DNA from: Methanomicrobia archaeon
Lineage (GTDB): Archaea > Halobacteriota > Bog-38 > Methanoflorentales > Methanoflorentaceae
Direction: 5' to 3'
Length of the DNA stretch: 64,000 nt
NCBI GenBank assembly: GCA_015660915.1
Contig: JACTTZ010000009.1
Location: 89,238-153,237 of the forward strand
Shown here: positions 26,902 through 35,633 of the stretch, piece by piece
Position numbering within the stretch: the stretch's first letter is position 1
Layout: each line of letters begins with the position of its first letter
Program-made: the position numbers and the translations under genes
Notes under the pieces: model-generated
Told to the model about the DNA's origin: nothing
Database searches by the model: none
Seen by the model: the letters and a program-made list of their open reading frames with translations, nothing else

Positions 26902-28234
26902 AGCAACAATCAAAGACGAGATTTTCGATCGCGTAAAAGAACTCTGCGCCCTCAAAAAAGACAAACAAGCGTTTGCGCCAGGAAAAACTAAAATTGCCTT
27001 TGCGGGCAGAGTGTACGACGAAAAGGAGCTGGTTAGTCTAGTCGACGCGTCGTTGGAGTTTTGGCTTACAGCCGGCGACTACGCGACGCAATTCGAATCT
27101 GATCTTTCGAATTATCTCGGTATGGGGCACTGCCTATTGACAAATTCGGGGTCATCAGCCAACTTACTGGCCATATCAGCGCTAACTTCGCAAAAACTCG
27201 CCGATAGAAAGCTTCGTCGAGGAGATGAAGTCATTACCACTGCGTGTGGTTTTCCGACAACATTAAACCCAATCATTCAAAACGGTTTGATTCCTGTTCT
27301 TGTCGATATCAACATCGGGACTTACGACATCCAAACCGAGCAGATCGAAAATGCGATCTCGAGCAAAACTCGAGCGATCGTTGTAGCTCATACCCTTGGC
27401 AATCCTGCAGAAATTGATGTAATCAGCGAAGTGGCCGACGACTACAACCTTTGGCTTATTGAGGATAACTGCGACGCTTTAGGATCTAAACATCACAATC
27501 AGCTTACGGGAACCTTTGGCAACATTTCAACCTGCAGTTTCTATCCGGCACATCACATCACAACTGGCGAAGGAGGCGCAGTGTTTACCGATGATCAATT
27601 GTTGAGCAGAATAATCCTTTCGTTTCGTGATTGGGGTCGCGACTGCTATTGCTTGCCTGGCCATGACAACACCTGCAACAGACGATTTAAGTGGCAATTA
27701 GGCGACCTTCCGATGGGATATGACCACAAATATACTTACTCCCATATTGGGTACAATCTCAAAATGACTGATTTGCAGGCAGCTGTAGGGGTGGAACAGC
27801 TAAAGAAGCTCCCTCAGTTCATCGACCAGCGGAAGAGGAACTTTGAACAACTTTTAGAAGGGATGAAGCAATATGATCGCTATTTCATTTTGCCTGAAGC
27901 AACAAAAAATAGCACCCCGAACTGGTTTGGGTTCCCGCTCACGGTAAAAGATGACGCCCCGTTCACGCGAGACTCCGTTGTGAATTTTCTCGAGTCCAAA
28001 CTCATTACCACAAGAATGCTTTTTGGTGGCAATCTAACTAAACAGCCCGCGTACAAAGACGTAAGGCTTGACACTGTGGGCAATCTGCACAATACAGATC
28101 TTGTGATGAAAAACCTCTTTTGGATTGGGATCTATCCCGGAATCACAAAAGAGATGATTCTGTATATTCTAGAGAGATTTGCGGATTTCATTGCAAGCGA
28201 TGCTGATTTTGTTGCGCGACCACGTAGTGATTGA
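26888..28234 (+). CDS. rfbH: CDP-4-keto-6-deoxyglucose 3-dehydratase (E1)
   Basis: A 448-aa PMP- and [2Fe-2S]-dependent dehydratase that removes the C3 hydroxyl of CDP-4-keto-6-deoxyglucose. Two features separate E1 from ordinary aminotransferases, and both are present. The PLP Lys is replaced by His (FYPAHHITTGEGG, about 218-230). The iron-sulfur motif C-X57-C-X1-C-X7-C is exact (Cys 195, 253, 255, 263, the last three in DCYCLPGHDNTC). It starts inside the end of the TPP gene with a short AAAGG site. Needs an NADH-dependent E3 reductase, which is not found in the window. Confidence 0.95.
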   Translation: MMRTEATIKDEIFDRVKELCALKKDKQAFAPGKTKIAFAGRVYDEKELVSLVDASLEFWLTAGDYATQFESDLSNYLGMGHCLLTNSGSSANLLAISALTSQKLADRKLRRGDEVITTACGFPTTLNPIIQNGLIPVLVDINIGTYDIQTEQIENAISSKTRAIVVAHTLGNPAEIDVISEVADDYNLWLIEDNCDALGSKHHNQLTGTFGNISTCSFYPAHHITTGEGGAVFTDDQLLSRIILSFRDWGRDCYCLPGHDNTCNRRFKWQLGDLPMGYDHKYTYSHIGYNLKMTDLQAAVGVEQLKKLPQFIDQRKRNFEQLLEGMKQYDRYFILPEATKNSTPNWFGFPLTVKDDAPFTRDSVVNFLESKLITTRMLFGGNLTKQPAYKDVRLDTVGNLHNTDLVMKNLFWIGIYPGITKEMILYILERFADFIASDADFVARPRSD

Positions 28235-28312
28235 GTTTCAGTTTAAGCTGACACCGAACAAACTCATACTGAAACAGTGATTGGATGAATGGCTTAATAT
28301 TACGAAGGACTA
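28225..28312 (+). pseudogene. Possible N-terminal remnant of a TnpB-type protein
   Basis: The frame starting with GTG reads VIEFQFKLTPNKLILKQ, stop TGA, LDEWLNITKDYR. This resembles the start of IS605-family TnpB proteins (xxFxFxLxPxxxQ, then a W-L-x-I-x-xxY helix). It joins directly to sequence matching the 3' end of the glycosyltransferase at 18.1 kb. Short, so the call is weak. Confidence 0.35.
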
Positions 28313-28457
28313 TCGCGCGAAAAATTACTATGATTGGCACAACCTCGCGAAAAAAACGTGGATGTTTATGGTGCTCTTTTCGACAAATATTGCGGCGCCA
28401 GCAAATTAGGAACGAAATGCCGTAACGATCTTCTTTTTTGCTCTGTAGACAATCGCA
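28310..28457 (+). pseudogene. Duplicated 3' end of the GT4 gene at 16976
   Basis: Reads RAKNYYDWHNLAKK and then a frame-shifted end of VYGALFDKYCGASK type, matching RAKNYFDWHNVAKKN and the C-terminus of the intact gene. It is followed by a 40-base insertion and then the 93-bp repeat copy 2. Confidence 0.7.
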
Positions 28458-28550
28458 ACAGAATGATGTCTGCCGTCCTATGGAACGACAGAGTGTAAGC
28501 TGGCGACAGAGGTTGATGTTTGTCTCTGAGTGAGTGGCACGTAGCGGTTT
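28458..28550 (+). repeat. 93-bp repeat, copy 2
   Basis: 91 of 93 bases match copy 1 at 18242-18334. Same orientation. Both copies follow the (real or duplicated) 3' end of the same glycosyltransferase gene. Confidence 0.9.
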
Positions 28551-28882
28551 CACTATCCCCTAATCTACTTTTTGTGTTAGTGTTTTGACCGTGCTTCTTG
28601 AATGTGCTTAAGGGGCTCTGTTCGTTATTCTGGGAATTGTGCAGCTGCGGAGAGATTTACGGGACGATTGATACCTCGCTTGTATGCGGTGAGGGGTCGG
28701 TGCAGTGGTGCTCATCTGCGGTCGTTGCTCTCGCTGCGTGGTGCTAGGCGAGTGTCACACAACTCTTGGTCCTCAATCACTTGTGTTCAAAGGCGTGCAG
28801 AGCACCTGTACACGCTAATAGCTGTATGGGCGACGAACGCATTAGTTTAAAAGTATCTAGTATGGAGATGAGATATGGGTTT
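28551..28882. other. Spacer, no gene seen
   Basis: Slightly GC-richer than its surroundings. The open frame at 28602-28850 is Arg/Ser-rich and unlike a protein. No signal assigned. Confidence 0.4.
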
Positions 28883-29989
28883 TTATGTGCTCTCTAGTAG
28901 CTCGGCGTACGCTTTAATCCTCTTCTCCCAATACACTAGTGTTTTTCTGTTCATAATTCGATTCGCCGTTTTTTGGATACTGCCAAAAGGCAAAATGATG
29001 CGTGCCAGATAGGTGGAAAATAGGGGAGAGTACCTCACGGATTTCAAAACTAAGATAAAGGCGTATAGTCGTATCCCACTGTAATGCGTTAAGATTTTGG
29101 TTTCTTCGATAAGTGTTATCTTGTTGTTTGCAGCAGCGTATTTTTTATCCTTTAGTAAGAATAGGGTCGAGTTGACCATCGTTGATGCAACGAGGTGTTT
29201 CAATAAGTGTTCTGCTTGCCTTCTGACATCGAGAGGGATCGTCTTGTCAGTTGCAACGCGATTGATGATTTTTTTCCATGATTCATACCAGTCTTGATTG
29301 GACGCTAATTTCATAGTATGCATACCGGGATGCACAAATAAAACAGCACCAGCTTTTTTTGACATAACCATCGGACAACGACTAGATATGCGCAACATAT
29401 AATCGGTATCTGTAGGAGCTCCTGTTTCAGGATCCAATAACCCAATAAGATTGACTACCTCGCTACGAAACAACGTCGATATCCAGTGTGTTCCTTGGAG
29501 TATATGTTCCACTAATGATGGAGGAAGATACAGGCGTTCGCTTCCATTTGGAAGTTTTGGTTTAGGAGATATTATGTGTTTACCATCATATTGTAACGCT
29601 AAAGAATCGTATGCCATTGCACCAGGATATCGCTCAAATCCTTCTAGGGCCGTTTCAAAGAACTCAGGCAAAAGAAAATCATCGTCATGCAGTATCAAAA
29701 AATAGGGAGTATTTACCTCTTTTAATCCATGGTTAATATTTGCTATTGCGCCTATGTTTTGTTCGTGACAATAATACTTAATTCTTGAATCAGTTTCCGC
29801 CAATTCACCCACAACTTTTTGCGTACCATCGTTTGATGCATTATCATAAACGTGAACTTGAAAACATTGATAACTTTGATTCAATACGCTTTGGATCGAT
29901 CTCTTTAACAAGTGTGGCCGTCTATATGTCGGTAAAATTACTGTTATTTTAGGTGTTTCCATCGCGCTAGCAACATTTTTGTCATACAT
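28883..29989 (-). CDS. GT2-family glycosyltransferase
   Basis: A 368-aa GT-A enzyme. The nucleotide-binding start KITVILPTYRRPHLLKRSI is followed by QVHVYDNASNDGTQ, and the metal-binding DxD is in LILHDDDFLLPEF. The C-terminal ~120 residues are helical and basic. I chose ATG 29989; ATG 29962 is equally possible as neither has a ribosome site. Inverting GT2 enzymes of this type add sugars to lipid-linked intermediates in the cytoplasm. Single gene, flanked by remnants. Confidence 0.85.
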   Translation of the reverse strand: MYDKNVASAMETPKITVILPTYRRPHLLKRSIQSVLNQSYQCFQVHVYDNASNDGTQKVVGELAETDSRIKYYCHEQNIGAIANINHGLKEVNTPYFLILHDDDFLLPEFFETALEGFERYPGAMAYDSLALQYDGKHIISPKPKLPNGSERLYLPPSLVEHILQGTHWISTLFRSEVVNLIGLLDPETGAPTDTDYMLRISSRCPMVMSKKAGAVLFVHPGMHTMKLASNQDWYESWKKIINRVATDKTIPLDVRRQAEHLLKHLVASTMVNSTLFLLKDKKYAAANNKITLIEETKILTHYSGIRLYAFILVLKSVRYSPLFSTYLARIILPFGSIQKTANRIMNRKTLVYWEKRIKAYAELLEST

Positions 29990-30268
29990 ATTTATCTTTA
30001 GGTTTTTCACAAAAACGATCCAGATCAATTCAAGAGTCTAAAGCCATTGTCAGCTTTATGTCGCTTAGATCTGCATAACCCGCATATTTTTTTATGTCGA
30101 TGCCAGCATCTCGTCCGTTCCGCGTACATCGCCCACGCCGCGAGCCGACTCTTATCACGCTCTAACCTCAGGTCGAACAGATAATGCGGACCATACTACG
30201 AACCGCTGCAGGCTATTTTTCCCAACATATACCACTGCTGCAAATCTCTTAATATCGAGGTCGCTGCC

Positions 30269-30988
30269 TCATTCCTCCAACGAGTTGGCGGAATCAGCAA
30301 TCCGTATCGCGGGTGTTACGTCACACCACATCTCTCCATAGAACGTCTTTGATGAGAATATCCGAGCTAGCAGCCAGATGATCGCCTTTGGTGCGAGATT
30401 ATTCCATAGTCGAGTTCCAGCCAGTGCAGTAACTGCTCCCCATTCTTCATACGCAGTGATTGTGCCGCCGCTTGCGTTAATTAAGGCCTTTAGTTCTTCT
30501 GTTGAGAATCCACAGTGTTTATGCGTTTTATCGAGTTGGTGGTACTCCAAGATACCATAGGTCCACAACTCTTCATTCCTCTTAGGTACGTCAATAAGAA
30601 CGTTGTGCTGACAGTGTTCGAGCGCTTTATTGAGTAGTCGGCGAGGATCGTCAACATGTTCTAGGATGCTATACAATACGACGGTATCAGCAGGCGGAAA
30701 CTCAACGTCAAATGCATCACCAATAATCAGTTTGATATCTTCAGGGTATTCATATCCCTCATACCTTTGAAGGTCGATGCCGTAATAATCACCATTCCAG
30801 CCTTGAGCGCGCAGGAAGCGATACAATTCACACGTCCCGCACCCTACCTCAAGGATGCTACCGCGTTGGTGTTGCAGTGCAAGATCTGCATCAGGGCGTT
30901 TTTTTCTCCAAGCCTTCCATCCAAAATCAAAATCGGTCTTTACGGGCTGATCGTCAAGTTTCACATATGTCCCCTCGATGCTCTTCAC
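30269..30988 (-). CDS. SAM-dependent methyltransferase
   Basis: A 239-aa class I methyltransferase. The SAM loop is ILEVGCGTCELYRF (about 46-59), the ribose-binding acid follows in YYGIDLQRY, and the motif IV/V region is DTVVLYSILEHVDDPRRLL. The closing part (GFSTEELKALINASGG) is typical of sugar-locus methyltransferases. The N-terminus (KLDDQPVKTDFDFGWKAWRK) suggests the first residues are real. The substrate is unknown. Confidence 0.82.
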   Translation of the reverse strand: MKSIEGTYVKLDDQPVKTDFDFGWKAWRKKRPDADLALQHQRGSILEVGCGTCELYRFLRAQGWNGDYYGIDLQRYEGYEYPEDIKLIIGDAFDVEFPPADTVVLYSILEHVDDPRRLLNKALEHCQHNVLIDVPKRNEELWTYGILEYHQLDKTHKHCGFSTEELKALINASGGTITAYEEWGAVTALAGTRLWNNLAPKAIIWLLARIFSSKTFYGEMWCDVTPAIRIADSANSLEE

Positions 30989-31399
30989 TTTCGGTTGCCA
31001 TTCGTTATCCTAAGCGAAGATGGCTATATTATTTCATATGTCCATTTGGACGAGGTATTTTGCAATCAATATTTTGTTGAGCGCCGGTCAGTATGAACAG
31101 GAAGATCTTTTTTTACTTGCTGCAGACTCCATCTTTTCCGAGCTTAGCTTCTACTTTTCTTTGTAATCTTTCGTATAAATATCCAGCTTGCCATGCTCCT
31201 ATAAATATTCTCACTCCAGACTATACTAGCTCTCTCTGGTGATGCAAAGAACAAAATTTCATTGGACACAACTCGCAATTTCGATATCGACATTAGAGCC
31301 ATTAAGGCATTTTTATATTAATTAAGTAAAATGACTCACATTTCGCAAAAAACTCTCGATTGTAAACGAGTTCTTATGATCCCATCGGATTGCAGTGTT
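30989..31399. other. Spacer, no gene seen
   Basis: AT-rich, stops in all frames; no intact gene or clear promoter. Confidence 0.4.
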
Positions 31400-31790
31400 A
31401 ATAAATGAGACAAGGGCTTAGCGACTCAGAGTGTTGCAATATACCATTTGTGAAGAATTCCTATTTCCCTTAACATAGGTTCAAAGGTCAATTTTTCAAA
31501 CATAAAAGAAGTGTCACGAGCATAAGTCACCGCGTTTATGTTTTATGGGATAAGAAAAGATTTACGTGCATTAAAACTTCGCATTTGTTCAAATAGCGAT
31601 CACTTAAATCGACTGTCCAGTTAGAGAGCGAGGGGGGGACAAGTGGAAGACCATATGACAGATAATCTTTCGCGTGGATAAGTTGGGGCACACTGATCCC
31701 TACTTTTGGTATGATGAGCAAGAGCAACATAAACAGAACCAACAATTGGGCAAGTAAGCTCCCGAATAAGATACCAATAAGATGAAACAT
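31400..31790 (-). pseudogene. Chimeric relic: middle of wzx joined to the 3' end of the FkbM gene
   Basis: Minus strand, 5' to 3'. About 31593-31786 is nearly identical (a few mismatches) to 36655-36846 inside the intact flippase gene (GSLLAQLLVLFMLLLLIIPK, SNWTVDLSDRY). It then switches at DRY to LNKCEVLMHVNLFLSH, the C-terminus of the FkbM methyltransferase at 34566. About 130 bases of downstream sequence also match 34435-34565, but with more divergence. The 84-aa open frame is therefore a recombination product, not a gene. Confidence 0.85.
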
Positions 31791-31854
31791 GAGTATTCAA
31801 TATGCTGACATTGGAATATCGTACTTTGATAAATATCGAGCATGAATAGCCACA

Positions 31855-32058
31855 ATGAAAGGACAGTATGATATGAAGACCACTCTGAATGAAATGTACG
31901 GTGAAGATTTTTTCGATAAAGATAATAAAGAACTAGGCACATTTAGTACTTACTCTTTTGAATCTGTATTTCCAAAATTCAAAGATCTGACTCTTGAGGT
32001 AGTGAATAATTTACACCCTACGACTGTCTTGGATGCTGGCTGTGGGAAGGGTTTTTAG
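31855..32058 (+). pseudogene. N-terminal fragment of a methyltransferase
   Basis: A 67-aa frame, MKTTLNEMYGEDFF then VVNNLHPTTVLDAGCGKGF, then TAG. It ends within the SAM-binding glycine loop (DAGCGKGF), so it contains only the first part of a class I methyltransferase. The following sequence is unrelated (reverse-strand glycosyltransferase remnant). Confidence 0.65.
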
Positions 32059-32133
32059 GGTGGAGGGACCAGACGTTTAGGCTGGGTCCCACCTTCGCAA
32101 CTGACGTAAACTTCGTAGCCTTTTGCCGTAAGC
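32056..32133 (-). pseudogene. Fragment of a DUF1972-type glycosyltransferase
   Basis: Minus-strand frame reads RLTAKGYEVYVSCEGGTQP. The intact gene at 47400-48569 has RLAALGHIVYVSCEGGVNP at its N-terminal domain. About 25 residues remain. Confidence 0.5.
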
Positions 32134-32150
32134 CTAGTCCTTAGTCCTTT

Positions 32151-33202
32151 CTTTTTTGCTCAACAGCGACGAGGTCCTTAAACACGATTGCGCGACCACG
32201 CAGGAGCGGCATTGTATCGACGTTTTCCTTTAATCCAGATACGAATGTATTTTCCGTGATACTTGACAGAGGGTAACAGAATTGGTTTTGCGTTTCACCA
32301 AACGAACGTATCACTCAGTTTTAATAGATCCGGAAGGGCCCACGATGCCAATAATATCCGGTTCGTGCGCAAGGAAGACTGATTAAGACGCGCGCAGGTC
32401 CGTCATGTTGTAATCCCCTTCAACTTACAGTTGACACGGAGTACCGCTATAAGCTCAGCTATCATTTTTGGGCCATCGACTATTAATACCGCTCGATTTT
32501 CGGGAGTTTTGCACTTGTCGATTTCTCATTAACCACAATCGTGACGCTTTTAATACTATGGTTGTATCACTCGCTCACGGATGCCGGATACCTCTCGTCA
32601 CATTCGTTATTTCGGGATAGGGGTGCGTTTTCATTTATAAGTCAGCTGGCGCAGAATGCTCACACCGTTTGATTGCTTCAGTATCTAAGCAGCCGCTACC
32701 GGCATCGCTGCACTCAGCAATGCCTTCCTGGACCGCGACCCACGTAAACAGATTCCCCAGAATCGTGCCGATAGCAGAACCATAAATTTTTGTCAGTATT
32801 TACGTCAAGGTTGCCGCTACCCGTCGCATCGTGGATGGGATGTTTGATTTAGTAGCCGTCACCTGTTTCGCGCGCACTGGTCGGTATATCAATAACATCG
32901 CGTATGTGAATGCGGTATTGTTCGCATATCGTCGGATTCGCTCCCCGTCTACGTTCCTATCCCATTCAATGGGCCACATACGCAGCTACCCAGGTATCCA
33001 GAAGCATGACCCTCGTGCCGCTATGGTTTTCAGCATACGCATGCGTGCCAGATTCGGTAACGCTCGGCGGTGCGACTACATACTGCCCGTTGCCCTTAAT
33101 TTCAACGCCGTCGGCCAATTCCAGTTTTAGTGGTACGCCGTTCTACACTTCTGAAAACACAAAATAATAATGCAGGTCGCCGTTAGGTGTCGTAACCGCG
33201 CG
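32151..33202 (-). pseudogene. Decayed Prim-Pol primase/ATPase replication protein of a mobile element
   Basis: Minus strand. 33202-32966 reads VTTPNGDLHYYFVFSEV, TAG, NGVPLKLELADGVEIKG, GQYVVAPPSVTESGTHAY. The pattern 'TPxGxxHxYF ... VEIKGxGxYVVAPPSVxxSG' is the catalytic part of bifunctional DNA primase/polymerase (Prim-Pol) domains. 32340-32314 encodes a Walker-A-like GPSGSIKTE. 32275-32151 encodes SSITENTFVSGLKENVD and LLRGRAIVFKDLVAV, as in the superfamily ATPases fused or linked to plasmid/virus primases. Several stops and frameshifts separate the pieces. It is a relic of an integrated plasmid or virus. Confidence 0.65.
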
Positions 33203-33225
33203 CTCTCAGTCGCAATTCAACGCGC

Positions 33226-34032
33226 TTAAGTATATTGGCATTCAAAAACATATATGGCCAACACATTTGCACTAAGAAACGGGAAGCCATATTTTGTGTT
33301 GTGGATATCCTCTTTCTTAGTCTCCACCCACCTATTGCTCCTAGAAATACGCTTTAGATAGTATCTGTAGGTGAATAATGTCCCGTCGTCCTCTTCGAGC
33401 AGTCGATCGAGCACGGGATTATATCCTACAGGCATAGTAACGATGCACTTGCCCTTTTGCGACAGCATCCCCTTCAACTTGTGTATCACGTGCAACGGTT
33501 TTTCGGGTTGTAACACGGTTTCATTCTGCACGTATTTCTCCTCATTGAAGCCGACGTGCTCTATTGTTGAAATGCTTACAATTAAATCATAAACCTTCGG
33601 CGTTTGAAAGTCGACGATATCACTGTTGATTACGCCGTCGCCTTTTTCATGTTTGTCAACAATGTCGTGATAAACAGGATAATAGTGTGAGAGCACGTTA
33701 CCAAATTCCAGCACCCGCTCTGCGTCTACTTTTTCGACTTCTTCTCGTATTATCGGGAGCTCCACACATCTTTCATTCCGCCACGTCTCATTGAATGGAT
33801 GATAAAAATAACGATATTGGTGGTCATTGAGTGTGAAGTACCAATGCCGCCTAGAGACGATGCGAAATGCAACAGGAGATGTTATTGCCTTTCTGAGTTT
33901 GTACAAAACAAAAGAAGGGCCTATCTGAAGCAGCTTAGAAGGGTCTCTCTGAAGCAGCCTAATCACTTTTTCGAAAAACGCTACACCCTGAGCTCTTCGC
34001 GAAGTGCGTTCTCTTCGGGCAGCACGTTCCAT
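33226..34032 (-). CDS. Methyltransferase-like protein of the polysaccharide locus
   Basis: A 268-aa protein with a divergent class I methyltransferase core. ERVLEFGNVLSHYYPVYHDI replaces the usual glycine loop, VINSDIVDF is in the acidic-residue position, and YDLIVSISTIEHVGF is the motif IV region. The end, KGKCIVTMPVGYNPVLDRLL, matches the strand/loop after it. The loop lacks GxGxG, so SAM binding is uncertain. The basic N-terminus (ERAARRERTSRRA) may be a mis-called start; an internal start near residue 20 is possible. The substrate is unknown. Confidence 0.65.
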   Translation of the reverse strand: MERAARRERTSRRAQGVAFFEKVIRLLQRDPSKLLQIGPSFVLYKLRKAITSPVAFRIVSRRHWYFTLNDHQYRYFYHPFNETWRNERCVELPIIREEVEKVDAERVLEFGNVLSHYYPVYHDIVDKHEKGDGVINSDIVDFQTPKVYDLIVSISTIEHVGFNEEKYVQNETVLQPEKPLHVIHKLKGMLSQKGKCIVTMPVGYNPVLDRLLEEDDGTLFTYRYYLKRISRSNRWVETKKEDIHNTKYGFPFLSANVLAIYVFECQYT

Positions 34033-34159
34033 TGAGTAATCACCTTCCTTCCGATTTCCCTGAACTTGTCTTCTCCTAGGTTGACACTAGACTCCTTCTA
34101 TATCAGGTTAAGCAGCTTCCTTAGGCTTTTCTAGCGACCCTTTGCACAAGAGTGCCAAG

Positions 34160-34370
34160 TTCAAACATATGGGACTGCATTATTTTGTATTTTGCAACTC
34201 TGTTTACGCCCTTTGAGTATTCAACCCATATCCACGGCACTATCTTTTGGCCTCCATATGACCTAAAGTACGCAAGAATCCATCGAGGCGCGGGGAGATT
34301 TTGCGATAGCGTCTTAGATTAACTTTGTCGATGAGTGCTCAACAAATAGATTTGACATAAATCATCGCTG
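34160..34370 (+). pseudogene. Doubly deleted copy of the GT4 gene at 15116
   Basis: Three blocks of the intact gene are fused. 34160-34290 matches 15424-15554 with few changes (SNIWDCIILYFATLF region). 34297-34310 matches 16097-16110. 34311-34370 matches 16316-16370, including the stop and the bases after it. Everything between is missing. No start and no coding capacity. Confidence 0.85.
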
Positions 34371-34565
34371 CAACTGGAGATATCCTTAACTTTACGTTAT
34401 TGTAGACAGGCTTATCAGATTGTGGTATTAAGAATGAGACAAGAGCTTAGCAGCTCAGAGTATTGCAAACTCCGTTTGTGATTAATTCCAGTTTCCCATA
34501 CAATAGCTTCAAAGAGTCATTTGTCCAAACATTAAAGAAATATCACAGTCATCGCCGCATTTGCG
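34371..34565. other. Sequence repeated, with divergence, at 31400-31540
   Basis: From about 34435 the bases before the end of the FkbM gene match 31400-31540 imperfectly (shared gagacaag, cttagc and ctcagagt runs). This is the downstream part of the duplicated FkbM 3' block. Confidence 0.6.
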
Positions 34566-35438
34566 TTAGTTATGGGATAAGAAAAGATTTACGTGCATTA
34601 AAACTTCGCATTTGTTCATAACTTCGACAATTGTGGCCGCTTGCAACTTTTGTTCTCGATCACCTATGAGATATATTTTGTAGCCATATCCAATAATTTC
34701 CTTTAATAATCCTTCTGGATCAGTGTGACATTTAAGCAACGCTTCAGGCGTAAACTCCATAAGCACCTTCAATTTCTTATTTAGCGTTAGCACATTTTTC
34801 ATTCCTTGAAGCGCTATGCCTTCTGCGCCTTGTACGTCCATTTTAATAAGGTCTATCGTAGATTCGTATCCCTTAAAATAGTCATCTAAGCAAATTGCTT
34901 CAATCTCCACGCTTCTGCGTTTGTCGTCAAAGTTATAAATTCTATGATCTCCTGTATTATTATTGCTCAAGTATAATTTGATTTTATCATTCGTATCACC
35001 CACTGCTTTTTTTTCAATGATTACATTTGCATATGAATTATGGTCGATGTTTTTCTCAAGCAATTCAAAATTGGCTGGGTCTGGTTCAAATGCATACACT
35101 CTGCCGTGAATACCAATTATTTTCGCAGCGATCAAGGTATAATAACCAATATGTGCCCCGATATCAACCACTATGTCATCTTTTTTTAATGTATTCATAA
35201 ACAATTTTGTTTCGAGTGGCTCATAAACCCCCTATAAAGACAACTCTAATGTGTCGTTTTTGTCCAAAAACATCTTGTTTCCTTGAATCTCAACTACTTT
35301 TTGAGGCGTTTTGAGGCTGCGCACCAAATGTGAGTATGGTGTCATCAAAAATGTATATCTCGAAAGCCCTTTTCCGCAAAGGTATGGAAGTGATTTAGAT
35401 AAAAAAAATTTTATTGATTTTTGCAAGAATTCATGCAT
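34566..35438 (-). CDS. FkbM-family methyltransferase, interrupted by one TAG
   Basis: A complete FkbM-type methyltransferase of 290 codons if codon 69 is ignored. The N-terminal part reads VVEIQGNKMFLDKNDTLELS, then TAG (35234-35232), then in the same frame GVYEPLETKLF, DDIVVDIGAHIGYYTLIAAK (SAM loop), GRVYAFEPDPANFELLEKNI, and DLIKMDVQGAEGIALQGM. Known relatives have an uninterrupted 'LSxNGVYEP' here, so the TAG sits at a conserved place. Either it is a nonsense mutation, a read-through site or a base error. A shorter product from 35204 would lack the first strand. FkbM enzymes O-methylate sugars. Confidence 0.8.
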
Positions 35439-35633
35439 TCTATACCATTACCCTATTGAGCTTACATTTCTAATTTTGATACGTGTAATTAAGCCTTTCT
35501 GTGTCGCCTTACTGTGTCTAAAAAAATCTTGTTTAGCTCAGTGAGCCGTGCGATCTCTATTTAGCGGCCATCTTAAAAAGTCAGATAACCCTAGAGTTTT
35601 TTTTACTACTTTTAAAGGGGGAGATACTGATGT
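35439..35633. other. Spacer, no gene seen
   Basis: AT-rich region before the damaged cupin copy; a ttttaaaggggga run near 35614 could be the remains of its promoter and ribosome site. Confidence 0.35.

Noticed and set aside
28602..28850. 82-aa plus-strand ORF
   Set aside because: Ser/Arg-rich, no motif, in a spacer beside duplicated scraps.
32831..33167. Plus-strand ORFs of 99 and 85 aa
   Set aside because: They are the reverse side of the decayed Prim-Pol frame, which has clear motifs on the minus strand.
34566..35438. Pyrrolysine read-through as a general rule in this window
   Set aside because: Several intact genes (12679, 16976 and others) end in TAG, and many TAG and TGA codons lie in clearly decayed genes; nonsense mutation explains most.
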